Assembly: GCA_046262355.1 (NCBI GenBank)
Contig: JBHEMX010000015.1
Span: 1 to 64,000 of the forward strand
DNA from: DATADD01 sp046262355
Lineage (GTDB): Bacteria > Actinomycetota > CADDZG01 > WHSQ01
Reading direction: 5' to 3'
Length of the DNA: 64,000 bases
Shown here one piece after another: positions 40,323 through 48,392 of this stretch. The notes beneath the pieces are model-generated. The model worked only from the letters and a program-made list of their open reading frames with translations. It made no database searches and was not told the origin of the DNA. The position numbers and the translations under genes were made by a program. Positions within the stretch are counted from its first letter, which is position 1; each line of letters starts with the position of its first letter.

Positions 40323-40430
40323 TCACCGGCGCAGCGCCCCCTTGGCCTCCGCTCTGCGGCGGTCGCGCGCGCGCTTGCGGCGCTGCCTGTCCTTCTTCCA
40401 TCTCGTAGATTTCCTGTCTCCGCGGCCCAT
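40323..40430 (-). CDS. Very basic 35-residue protein between carA and carB
   Basis: ATG at 40430 behind a strong GGAGGAGAG site, ending TGA at 40323. The product starts MGRGDRKSTRWKKDRQRRK and is more than half Arg/Lys. The opening MGRGD resembles the start of the ribosomal protein Thx (bTHX, MGKGDRRTRRG), but the rest is longer and more Arg-rich. I take it as a ribosome- or nucleic-acid-associated small protein; it could also be a leader peptide. It is in the pyrimidine operon, 76 bases before carB. The ribosome-binding site and clean codon structure argue that it is real. Confidence 0.65.
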   Translation of the reverse strand: MGRGDRKSTRWKKDRQRRKRARDRRRAEAKGALRR

Positions 40431-40440
40431 CTCTCTCCTC

Positions 40441-40518
40441 CGTCCTGCGCGCCCGCCGAGCCGGCCGCGCCCTTCGTCCTGCGCGCCCGCCGAGCCGGCC
40501 GCGCCCTTCGTCCTGCGC
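40441..40518. repeat. Tandem 34-bp repeat downstream of carA
   Basis: The unit CGTCCTGCGCGCCCGCCGAG... occurs at 40441-40474 and again identically at 40475-40508, followed by a 10-base partial copy. It separates carA (stop at 40525) from the small basic gene. Confidence 0.85.
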
Positions 40519-40524
40519 TCTCTC

Positions 40525-41721
40525 TTATGTAGCTACCATCGCGCTCGGCTCGAAGGTCAGCATCAAGTGCCTGAAGCGCTCGAACAAGTAGCGCGAGTCA
40601 TGTGGCCCGGGACCCGCCTCGGGGTGATACTGCACGCCGAAGGCGACCCCCTCGACCGCGAGCCCCTCGACCGTCCCGTCGTTGAGGTTCACGTGCGTGA
40701 GACGTGCCGGGGTGCCGGCGATCGAGTCCGGCTCGACCGCGAACCCGTGGTTCTGACAGGTGATCTCTATCCCCGGAGCATCCACGCGCGCGACCGGATG
40801 GTTGCCGCCTCGATGCCCGAACGGGAGCTTGATCGTCGTCGCGCCGAGAGCGCGCGCGAGCACCTGGTGGCCGAGGCAGATGCCGAAGATCGGGATGCGT
40901 CCGAGCAGGGACGAAGCCGTCTCCGCCGCGTAGTCGATGGTGCTCGGATCGCCCGGCCCGTTGGACAGGAACACACCGTCGAAGCCGCCGTCCAGGACCT
41001 CCTCGGCGGGAGTCCGTGCCGGCACGACGGTGACCTCGCAGCCGCCGGCCACGAGCAGGTCGAGCAGGTTGGTCTTGACGCCGAAGTCGAACGCCGCAAC
41101 GCGTCTGGCGGCGCGCGGGTCCCCGGTCTCCAGCAGCGCACGCGTCGCGGGCGCTCGCTCGGATCCGGCGGCATAGCCGTGCTCCGCCCTCCGCTCGACC
41201 TCCTCGAGGCTCCAGCGATAAGGAACCGCGGTCGTGACCTCGCTCACGAGCTCACGGGTCTCGTACGGCGGCGCCGCGCGTGCGACGTCGACGAGCTCGT
41301 CGGGATCCGTGATCGTCGAGGACAGCGCCGCGCGCATCGCCCCACGGGACCGGATGTGGCGCGTGAGCCGGCGCGTGTCTATCTCGCTCAGGCAGGCGAT
41401 GCCGTGACGCTCGAGGAGGTCGGGAAGCGAGCCCGACGCGCGCCACGACGAAGGGCTGGTGCACAGATCGCGGACGACGAAGCCAGCGACCCAGGGACGC
41501 GACGCCTGCTCGTCGTGGAGGTTGACGCCGGTGTTACCCACGTGCGGCGCGGTCATGGCGACGATCTGACCGTGGTAGCTCGGATCGGTCAGGACCTCCT
41601 GATAGCCGGTCATCCCCGTGTTGAAGCAGACCTCCCCCGTCGAGGTCCCCGGCGCGCCCACGGCGATGCCACGGAAGATCGCCCCATCCTCCAACCCGAG
41701 GAGCCCCGGCTCGTCCCTCAT
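40525..41721 (-). CDS. carA: Carbamoyl-phosphate synthase small subunit
   Basis: Glutamine amidotransferase subunit, 398 residues. N-terminal EVCFNTGMTGYQEVLTDPSY; the class I amidotransferase triad shows as GICLGHQVLA (Cys) and the His/Glu in QYHPEAGPGPHDS. The start ATG overlaps the pyrC stop as ATGA. Confidence 0.96.
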   Translation of the reverse strand: MRDEPGLLGLEDGAIFRGIAVGAPGTSTGEVCFNTGMTGYQEVLTDPSYHGQIVAMTAPHVGNTGVNLHDEQASRPWVAGFVVRDLCTSPSSWRASGSLPDLLERHGIACLSEIDTRRLTRHIRSRGAMRAALSSTITDPDELVDVARAAPPYETRELVSEVTTAVPYRWSLEEVERRAEHGYAAGSERAPATRALLETGDPRAARRVAAFDFGVKTNLLDLLVAGGCEVTVVPARTPAEEVLDGGFDGVFLSNGPGDPSTIDYAAETASSLLGRIPIFGICLGHQVLARALGATTIKLPFGHRGGNHPVARVDAPGIEITCQNHGFAVEPDSIAGTPARLTHVNLNDGTVEGLAVEGVAFGVQYHPEAGPGPHDSRYLFERFRHLMLTFEPSAMVAT

Positions 41722-43034
41722 ACGAGCGCGGCCGCCGCTACCGCCCCGTCCGCCACGGTGCGGCGGCCCCTCAGGAAGGTGTGCAGCACCCGTCCCCGAA
41801 GAGCTCGCCCGGCGAACGGCGTGTTGCGGCTCTTGGAGACGAAGCGCGCGGGGTCCACGGTCCAGCGAGCGTCCGCATCGAACACGACGACGTTCGCGGC
41901 GGCCCCCCGGCGCAGCGGGCCGCCGTGCTCCTCGAGTCCCAAGATGCGTGCGGGGTTGTGCGACAACCGCGCGATCGCGTCGAGCATCGAAAGGTGGCCG
42001 GGCGCGACGAGCTCGGTCAGGGTCAGCGCGAGGGCGGTCTCGAGCCCGACCATCCCGGGGGGCGCAAGCGTGAGCTCCTGGTCCTTCTCCTCCGGCGAGT
42101 GGGGAGCGTGGTCGGTGGCGATCGCGTCCAGGGTGCCGTCGGCGAGGCCGGAGACGACCGCGGCTCGATCGACATCCGTGCGCAGGGGAGGGTTGATCTT
42201 CGCGTGAGGATCGTAGGACTCGAGCGCTGCATCGGTGAGCGTGAAGTGGTGTGGTGCCGCCTCGGCCGTGACGCGCACGCCATCGGATCTGGCGCGCCGC
42301 AGGCGCGCAACCGTGCTGCTCGTCGAGACGTGGAGCAGATGCAGCCTGCAGCCGGTGAGCCTCGCAAGCGCTATATCGCGCGCCGCCATGAGCTCTTCCG
42401 CCTCGGCGGGGATCCCTCGCAGGCCGAGCCGAGCGGACCGTTCGCCCTCGTGCATCTGCCCTCCGGCCGCGAGGGCAGCATCCTCGCAATGCTCCGCGTA
42501 GACGGCGTCGAAGGCGACGAGATACTCCATCGCCCGCCGCGCCAGCAGCGCGTCCTGGACTCCCCTGCCGTCGTCGGTGAACAGCCTTACGTGCGCTACC
42601 GAACGCGCCATCTCCCCCAGGTCTGCCATGTGCCTGCCGCCGAGGCCGCGGCTCAACGCGCCGGCGGGGATGACGTCCACCAGCCCGGCATGGCGCCCGA
42701 GGGCCCAGACCTTCTCGACGACGGATGCGGTGTCTGCGACGGGATCGGTGTTCGGCATCGCGCACACGGCCGTGTACCCGCCGGCCGCTGCGGCGGCGGA
42801 AGCGCTCGCGATCGTCTCCTCGTCCTCTCGCCCCGGCTCTCGCACATGCGTGTGCATGTCGACGAGGCCCGGCGTGATCACAGCACCGCGCGCGTCGATG
42901 ACCTCTGCACCGGCATCGTCGATACCGGTTCCGACGTCTGCGATCGCGTCGTCCTTGATCAGCACGTCGGCCGCTTCATCGCGCCCGGACGCGGGGTCCA
43001 CGACGCGGCCGCCGGTGATGAGCCAGGAGGTCAC
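41718..43034 (-). CDS. pyrC: Dihydroorotase
   Basis: Cyclises carbamoyl aspartate. The 438-residue type I enzyme has the metal site DMHTHVREPG, HHFTLTDAAL and ATDHAPHSPEEK. GTG start overlapping the pyrB stop as GTGA. Normal length. Confidence 0.95.
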   Translation of the reverse strand: MTSWLITGGRVVDPASGRDEAADVLIKDDAIADVGTGIDDAGAEVIDARGAVITPGLVDMHTHVREPGREDEETIASASAAAAAGGYTAVCAMPNTDPVADTASVVEKVWALGRHAGLVDVIPAGALSRGLGGRHMADLGEMARSVAHVRLFTDDGRGVQDALLARRAMEYLVAFDAVYAEHCEDAALAAGGQMHEGERSARLGLRGIPAEAEELMAARDIALARLTGCRLHLLHVSTSSTVARLRRARSDGVRVTAEAAPHHFTLTDAALESYDPHAKINPPLRTDVDRAAVVSGLADGTLDAIATDHAPHSPEEKDQELTLAPPGMVGLETALALTLTELVAPGHLSMLDAIARLSHNPARILGLEEHGGPLRRGAAANVVVFDADARWTVDPARFVSKSRNTPFAGRALRGRVLHTFLRGRRTVADGAVAAAALV

Positions 43035-43972
43035 GCGAGCACCTCCTCGAAGCTTTCGCTGCGTGCGCCGAGCATGAGATACAGAAGACTCATCCTCACG
43101 GCCAGGCCGTTTCGCACCTGGTCCAAGATGATCGAGCGCGGCGACTCCGAGACGTCGGCGGCGATCTCGACGCCGCGATTCATCGGTCCGGGGTGCATCA
43201 CGAGCGAGTCCGGTTTCATGCGCGCGAAGCGGCGTGCGTCGAGTCCCCAGATCGCCGCGTACTCGCGCGTGCTCGGAAAAAGCTGCTCGGACTGGCGTTC
43301 CTGCTGCACACGCAGCAGATAGGCGATGTCGACATCTTCGATCAACGCGTCGAGGTCGTATGAGATGGCGGCACCCCACGTCGTCGCCTGAGGCGGTATC
43401 AAGGTCGGAGGACCGACCAGCGTTACGTCGGCGCCCATCGTCACGAGCCCCTTCACGTTGGAGCGAGCGACGCGTGAGTGCGCGATGTCGCCGACGATCG
43501 CCACCTTGAGCCCCTCGAAGTTCTTGAAATGCTCGCGCATCGAATAGAGGTCCAGCAGGGCCTGTGTCGGATGCTCGTGCGCGCCGTCACCCGCGTTGAC
43601 GACGCTCGCCTTGACCCACTGAGCGAGCTGGTGCGGCGCGCCCGACGACGAGTGACGCACGATGATCGCATCGACGCCCATGGCCTCGAGCGTCCATGCC
43701 GTGTCCTTGAACGATTCCCCTTTGGCCACCGAGGACTTCGAGTCCGCCGAGAAGTTGATGACGTCGGCGGACAGTCGCTTCGCCGCGAGCTCGAACGAGA
43801 TGCGCGTGCGTGTCGAGGCCTCGTAGAAGAGGTTGCACACCGTGCGTCCGCGCAGCGTCGGAAGCTTCTTGATCGGCCGGTCGGTGACCTGCTGGAGCGA
43901 CCCGGCCGTGTCGAGGATCTTTTCGATGTCGGCGGCCCCGAGCTGGTCCATCGAGAGCAGGTGCTTGATCAT
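43031..43972 (-). CDS. pyrB: Aspartate carbamoyltransferase catalytic subunit
   Basis: Makes carbamoyl aspartate. Carbamoyl-phosphate loop YEASTRTRISFE, SSVAKGESFKDT, HPTQALLDLY and HPGPMNRGVEI are all present; 313 residues. No pyrI is found. It directly follows pyrR. Confidence 0.97.
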   Translation of the reverse strand: MIKHLLSMDQLGAADIEKILDTAGSLQQVTDRPIKKLPTLRGRTVCNLFYEASTRTRISFELAAKRLSADVINFSADSKSSVAKGESFKDTAWTLEAMGVDAIIVRHSSSGAPHQLAQWVKASVVNAGDGAHEHPTQALLDLYSMREHFKNFEGLKVAIVGDIAHSRVARSNVKGLVTMGADVTLVGPPTLIPPQATTWGAAISYDLDALIEDVDIAYLLRVQQERQSEQLFPSTREYAAIWGLDARRFARMKPDSLVMHPGPMNRGVEIAADVSESPRSIILDQVRNGLAVRMSLLYLMLGARSESFEEVLA

Positions 43973-44505
43973 CAGCGGTACTCCCCGATAAGGACGGCGT
44001 CCTCGCCGTCGATCTCCGCGACGTGGACCTTCACGACCTCGTGCGCTGAGGTCGGCAGGTTCTTGCCGACGTGGTCGGCTCGGATCGGCAGCTCGCGATG
44101 CCCCCGGTCCACCAGCACCGCAAGGCGGATCGCGCGCGGCCGCCCGAGGTCGAGCAGCGCGTCGAATGCGGCGCGCACCGTGCGTCCCGTGTACAGCACA
44201 TCGTCGACGAGCACGACCACTCGCCCGTCGAGATCGCCGGGTACGGTCGTGGCCTCGAGGTTGCGCGGTCCCCGCAGCGCGACGTCGTCCCGGTACAGCG
44301 TCACGTCGAGCGCACCCGAAGGAAGATCGGCTCCCTCGAACGACGCGATCACTCCGGCGAGGCGGTCGGCGAGGGGGGCGCCGCGCGTCCTGATCCCGAC
44401 CAGCACGAGGTCGTCTGTGCCCTTGTTGTGCTCCACGATCTCGTGGGCGACGCGGGTGAGAGCCCGCCGGACGTCGCTCGGCTCCATGACCCTGGCCTTG
44501 ACCAC
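43972..44505 (-). CDS. pyrR: Pyrimidine operon regulator/uracil phosphoribosyltransferase
   Basis: UMP-sensing RNA-binding attenuator protein with a type I PRTase fold. Signature VVVLVDDVLYTGRTVRAAFDA, with VLVGIRTRGAPLA near the N-terminus. GTG at 44505 gives 177 residues; upstream codons belong to the leader. First gene of the operon and target of its own leader. Confidence 0.95.
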   Translation of the reverse strand: MVKARVMEPSDVRRALTRVAHEIVEHNKGTDDLVLVGIRTRGAPLADRLAGVIASFEGADLPSGALDVTLYRDDVALRGPRNLEATTVPGDLDGRVVVLVDDVLYTGRTVRAAFDALLDLGRPRAIRLAVLVDRGHRELPIRADHVGKNLPTSAHEVVKVHVAEIDGEDAVLIGEYR

Positions 44506-44545
44506 CAGATCGCGCGCCGGGTCGCGCCGTGGCACCCGGGCCGTC

Positions 44546-44574
44546 AAAAAACGCCCTCCCCGAGGGGGCGGGCG
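44546..44574 (-). terminator. pyr operon attenuator terminator
   Basis: Reading leftwards, CGCCC-g-CCCC and GGGG-a-GGGCG form a strong hairpin followed by TTTTTT, 40 bases before pyrR. With the PyrR-binding loop upstream it makes a transcription attenuator. Confidence 0.92.
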
Positions 44575-44604
44575 TGCGCGTGGGTATGCGGCAACCGAAT
44601 CACT

Positions 44605-44635
44605 CCTTCTCGGCCTCACGGGGCCGGGTTAAAGG
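44605..44635 (-). promoter_or_regulatory. PyrR-binding stem-loop
   Basis: CGGCC/GGCCG stem with a CCGTGA loop followed by GG, closed by an outer CCTT/AAGG stem. This matches the PyrR binding-loop consensus (CCnGnGAGG). It lies between promoter and terminator; UMP-bound PyrR would hold it and free the terminator. Confidence 0.82.
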
Positions 44636-44650
44636 ACCGTCGACCGACAG

Positions 44651-44678
44651 GCTACAGCGCGGCGCGCCGGGCGTTCAA
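44651..44678 (-). promoter_or_regulatory. Candidate pyr operon promoter
   Basis: TTGAAC (44673-44678), 16 bases, TGTAGC (44651-44656), reading leftwards. The -35 is good, the -10 poor; placed correctly just upstream of the PyrR loop. Confidence 0.45.
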
Positions 44679-44757
44679 CGACCGGCTCGAGGTTTCGTCG
44701 CAACCCCGGGCGCGCCGGACAGTTTCGTCGACCCCGCCGGCGCGCCGGTGGGAGGGC

Positions 44758-45693
44758 TCAGCCCGTTGCGCTCGGACGCCGCGCGCCTTCTCCCAGCGTC
44801 TTCAGGCTCAGGTTGTTCTTTCCCCTGCGCTTGACCGAGTACATGAACTGGTCCGCGGCCCAGATGAGCTCGTCGACCGTCTCCGGGAGCGACAGGAACG
44901 AAGCCGCCCCGATGCTCACCGTGACCGGATGATCGCTGCGCTCGAGCGCAGCGAGGAGCTGCCCGTGAGCGCGCCGCACGGCGATCTCCGCGGTCTCCTC
45001 CCCTGTCTCCGAGAAGAGCACGACGAACTCGTCGCCCCCGACGCGAGCAACGACGTCGGTGACGCGCACGCTGTCGCTCAGGGCCTTGGCGATCACGCAC
45101 AGGGTGGCGTCGCCGACGCTGTGCCCGTAGTCGTCGTTGAGCAGCTTGAAGTCGTCGACATCCACGTAGGCTAGCGTCAGCCCGCGGCCGTAACGCCGTG
45201 CCCTGCTGAGCTCGAGCGCGGCCACCTCGTAGAAGTGACGGGCGTTGGCCACCTTCGTGAGCGGATCAGTCCGAGCGAGTCGTCGCTCCTGTTCGAGGGC
45301 CTGCTTGAGCCACGACAGCAGGAACACTGTGACGAGGAAGCTTCCCAAGCGCACGCCCGCGTTCCACAGAGGCACGAACCTTCCCGAGAACGTAGTGTCG
45401 GAGAGGACGTCGGCGAGCAGCACGACCACACACCCAGCGACGGACAGAGTGATCCCCCGGCGGCGATCTATGAACCACGTCGCCAGCGAAACGGGCACGA
45501 GATAGAAGAACGACAGCGCCACGTCGGATCCCGTGATCACGTCCGCCCACGCCACGAACGACATGAGAACTACTGACAGGCAAAGCAGGAAGCCGTTCGA
45601 GCGCCGTCCGAGCGGCTCGTATAACGCACGGTGAAGCCTCTCGATGACCGCGCCGATCACGGCGCCGCGCGCAACGCTCTCATACGTCTTCAT
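44758..45693 (-). CDS. Membrane diguanylate cyclase (GGDEF)
   Basis: The 311-residue protein has about four transmembrane helices in residues 34-130 (GFLLCLSVVLMSFVAW, ALSFFYLVPVSLATWF, and others), then a GGDEF domain: DPLTKVANARHFYEV, YVDVDDFKLLNDDYGH and an intact RVGGDEFVVLF. It should make c-di-GMP from GTP. No RxxD inhibitory site is obvious before the loop. It stands between nusB and the pyr leader. It is the only one of three GGDEF proteins here with a canonical active site. Confidence 0.92.
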   Translation of the reverse strand: MKTYESVARGAVIGAVIERLHRALYEPLGRRSNGFLLCLSVVLMSFVAWADVITGSDVALSFFYLVPVSLATWFIDRRRGITLSVAGCVVVLLADVLSDTTFSGRFVPLWNAGVRLGSFLVTVFLLSWLKQALEQERRLARTDPLTKVANARHFYEVAALELSRARRYGRGLTLAYVDVDDFKLLNDDYGHSVGDATLCVIAKALSDSVRVTDVVARVGGDEFVVLFSETGEETAEIAVRRAHGQLLAALERSDHPVTVSIGAASFLSLPETVDELIWAADQFMYSVKRRGKNNLSLKTLGEGARRPSATG

Positions 45694-45739
45694 CGACGCT
45701 CTCCAGCCTCGGTTGAGGAGCGCCTATACGCTTATGCTC

Positions 45740-46207
45740 CTAGCGGAGGTTGCGGTCCTCCACTATCCGGCCCAGCAGCCCGTTGATGAAGCGCCCGGAG
45801 TCGTCCGTCGACATCGACTTGGCGAGCTCGACGGCCTCGTTGATCGACACGGCGATCGGCACGTCGTCGCCCCACAGGAGCTCGACGAGGCTGATCCTCA
45901 GCAGGTTGCGATCGATCACCGGCATGCGCTGGAGAGCCCAGTGATCCGCGTAGCGAGCGATCAGGGCGTCGAGGTCGGCTTGATGCCGCTGGACGCCCTC
46001 GATCAGCGTGCGGGCATACTCGAGCGCCTCGGGCGCCGGCTCCTCCCCGCCGGCATGGTCGTCCACCCAGCCCTCGGCGCGCCGCGCCTCATAGGCCTCG
46101 AGCGGAAGCCAGGCGCGGATCTCGGCCTCGTAGAGGACGTCGAGCGCGAGCCGGCGCGCCGACCGCCGGGACCGCGTCGCCCCAGAGCGTCCGGCCGCGC
46201 GGGGCAC
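45740..46207 (-). CDS. nusB: Transcription antitermination factor NusB
   Basis: Binds boxA RNA with S10 during rRNA transcription. The 155 residues have SARRLALDVLYEAEIR, MPVIDRNLLRISLVELLW and PIAVSINEAVELAKSMSTDDSGRFINGLLG (split here only for reading). It lies 4 bases after efp. Confidence 0.95.
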   Translation of the reverse strand: MPRAAGRSGATRSRRSARRLALDVLYEAEIRAWLPLEAYEARRAEGWVDDHAGGEEPAPEALEYARTLIEGVQRHQADLDALIARYADHWALQRMPVIDRNLLRISLVELLWGDDVPIAVSINEAVELAKSMSTDDSGRFINGLLGRIVEDRNLR

Positions 46208-46211
46208 CTCC

Positions 46212-46769
46212 TCAGGCCCGGGACATGTATTCGCCGCTGCGGGTGTCGACCTTGATGCGCTCGCCCTTCTCGACGAACAGCGGCACCTGAACGACGGCGC
46301 CGGTCTCGACGGTGGCCGGCTTGAGCGCGCCCGAGACCCTGTCTCCCTTGAAGCCGGGATCCGTCTCGGTGACCTCGAGCTCGAGCGCGACCGGCAGCTC
46401 CGCGCCGATGGGAGTGCCTTCGTAGACCGGGATGAGACACACGGTGCCGTCGCGCAAAAAGGCGCGCGCGTCGCCGAGGAGCTCCGGATCGACGTGAACC
46501 TGTTCGTAGGACTCGTTGTCCATGAACACGAGTCCCGCCTCGTCGCTGTAGAGGTACTGCATCTCGCGCTTGTCGAGCACCGCCAGATTGACCTTCTCGT
46601 CGGCTCGGAACGTGCGTTCCGTAACGGCTCCCGATCGCACGTTCTTGAGCTTGGTCTTCACGAAGGCCTGTCCCTTGCCCGGCTTCACGTGCTGGTAGTT
46701 CACGATCGTGAACAGCGTTCCGTCGAGATCGAGCGTCTGGCCCGGTCGCATGTCGTTCGTCGAGATCAT
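46212..46769 (-). CDS. efp: Elongation factor P
   Basis: Rescues ribosomes stalled at polyproline. The three KOW/OB domains are recognisable: MISTNDMRPGQTLDLDG, the domain I loop KPGKGQAF with the tip Lys, and the C-terminal VPLFVEKGERIKVDTRSGEY. Length 185. Standard partner of the M24 peptidase upstream and nusB downstream. The ATG overlaps the peptidase stop. Confidence 0.97.
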   Translation of the reverse strand: MISTNDMRPGQTLDLDGTLFTIVNYQHVKPGKGQAFVKTKLKNVRSGAVTERTFRADEKVNLAVLDKREMQYLYSDEAGLVFMDNESYEQVHVDPELLGDARAFLRDGTVCLIPVYEGTPIGAELPVALELEVTETDPGFKGDRVSGALKPATVETGAVVQVPLFVEKGERIKVDTRSGEYMSRA

Positions 46770-47854
46770 CCGGTTCCCTTCACCTCTATGAGCTCTTGCT
46801 TCGGGGCGCTGCCGAGGACCTCTCCACCATCGGGTGTGACGAGCACGCAGTCCTCGATCCGTATGCCACCCCAGCCGACGTGGTAGACGCCGGGCTCGAC
46901 CGTGACCACGTCAGCGGCGACCAACCTCTCCTCGGACAGGCGATTGCAGGTGGGGGCCTCGTGGATGTCGAGCCCAACGCCGTGTCCGAGTCCGTGCGGG
47001 AACGCATCGCCGTGCCCTGCGGTCGCGATGAGCTCGCGCGCCACGCCGTCGACCTCCGCACAGGGCGCGTCCACCGCCACCGCGGCGATGCCACGTGCTT
47101 GAGCCTCCAGCACCGTCGAGTAGATCACGCGCTGGCGCTCGGAGGCGGAGCCGAGCACGACCGTGCGGGTCAGGTCCGAGCAGTAGCCGCCCGACAGCGA
47201 GCCGAAGTCCAGCAGGACGAGGTCGCCGTCCTCGAAGGGCCTCTCGCTGGGCGTGTGGTGGATGTGGGCCGACAGCGGCCCCGAGCCGACGATCGGCTCG
47301 AACGAAACGTCCTCGGCTCCCTGCCGGCGTATCCGGACCTCGAGCTCGAGCGCGATGTCTCTCTCGCTCTTGCCCGGTGCGAGCCGATCGAGGATCCACA
47401 TGAACGCCTCGTCGCCCAGTCGCACGGCCTCCCGGATCGCGGCGATCTCCTCGGCGTCCTTCGCGCGTCTCGATCCCTCGACGACGTTCGACGTCGACAC
47501 GAGCTCGACGCCCTCGAGCGGCCCTGCGAGATCGTCGCGCTGCGCGACCGTCATCGTGCGCGCCTCGATCCCGAGGCGGGCGACGCCGGCCGCCTCGACG
47601 CGGCCCGGGAGGAGATCGACCAGCTTGGACGGATAGATGACCACCTCGGCGCCCTGGACGAGGTCCGCCGCTCGCGCCGCGTAGCGAGGGTCGGACAGGA
47701 ACACGGCCTCCGAAGAGGACACGAGCACCTGCCCGTTGGTGCCGGAGAAGCCTGTGAGATAGCGGACGTTGGTGAGGTTCGTGACCAGCAGCGCATCGAC
47801 CCCGAGCCCGTCGAGCTTGGCGCGTAGACCCTCGATGCGCGCCTCGTGGTTCAT
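46766..47854 (-). CDS. Xaa-Pro aminopeptidase (M24 family)
   Basis: Removes N-terminal residues before proline. The 362 residues have a creatinase-like N-domain (LLVTNLTNVRYLTGFSG) and a pita-bread C-domain. The metal ligands are seen in LLDFGSLSGGYCSDLTRT, HGLGHGVGLDIHEAP and VTVEPGVYH...RIEDCVLVT. AAAGGAACGGGC precedes the ATG at 47854. It lies ahead of efp as in many bacteria. Confidence 0.94.
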   Translation of the reverse strand: MNHEARIEGLRAKLDGLGVDALLVTNLTNVRYLTGFSGTNGQVLVSSSEAVFLSDPRYAARAADLVQGAEVVIYPSKLVDLLPGRVEAAGVARLGIEARTMTVAQRDDLAGPLEGVELVSTSNVVEGSRRAKDAEEIAAIREAVRLGDEAFMWILDRLAPGKSERDIALELEVRIRRQGAEDVSFEPIVGSGPLSAHIHHTPSERPFEDGDLVLLDFGSLSGGYCSDLTRTVVLGSASERQRVIYSTVLEAQARGIAAVAVDAPCAEVDGVARELIATAGHGDAFPHGLGHGVGLDIHEAPTCNRLSEERLVAADVVTVEPGVYHVGWGGIRIEDCVLVTPDGGEVLGSAPKQELIEVKGTG

Positions 47855-47891
47855 GCCCGTTCCTTTCGCATGGTTGAGGGATAGCACATCC

Positions 47892-47953
47892 GGCGCTCGC
47901 GCCGTCCATGCGAGGCGATCGCGCCGTCCATGCTCGGCGATCGCGCCGTCACT
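47892..47953. repeat. Three tandem 22-bp repeats at the aroQ end
   Basis: Unit GGCGATCGCGCCGTCCATG plus three bases starts at 47892, 47914 and 47936; the third copy diverges at its end and contains the aroQ stop codon. Located between aroQ and the peptidase gene. Confidence 0.75.
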
Positions 47954-48392
47954 CACTCGGCGCGCCGAGCATCCTCCGCAGGGCGTGCAGCGCCAGCACG
48001 TACGAGGTGGCGCCGAAGCCGGCTATGACGCCGCGGGCCGCCTCTGCGGTCACCGACGTGTGCCGCCACGGCTCGCGTGCGTGGATGTTCGAGAGGTGCA
48101 CCTCGACGACCGGATACGTCACCGCTCGGATCGCATCCGCTATCGCTCGGCTCGTGTGCGAGTACGCCCCCGCGTTCACGATCGCCCCGTCCACGGAACC
48201 CATCCCCCTGTGCAGCAGCTCGATGATCTCGCCCTCGCGCGCGGTCTGCGTTACCTCGACGTCTATGTCGAGCCGCGCGGCCTCGGCGCGTATCTCGCGA
48301 TTCACGTCCTCGAGGGTGCCGGACCCGTACACGGACGGCTCGCGCGTGCCGAGGAGATCGAGGTTGGGACCGTGTATGACGAGCGCCTTCAC
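47949..48392 (-). CDS. aroQ: 3-dehydroquinate dehydratase, type II
   Basis: Third step of the shikimate pathway. The 147 residues have IHGPNLDLLGTREPSVYG, NAGAYSHTSRAIADAI with the catalytic Tyr loop, VEVHLSNIHAREPWRHTS and GFGATSYVLAL. The ATG overlaps the aroKB stop as ATGA. Confidence 0.97.
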   Translation of the reverse strand: MKALVIHGPNLDLLGTREPSVYGSGTLEDVNREIRAEAARLDIDVEVTQTAREGEIIELLHRGMGSVDGAIVNAGAYSHTSRAIADAIRAVTYPVVEVHLSNIHAREPWRHTSVTAEAARGVIAGFGATSYVLALHALRRMLGAPSE

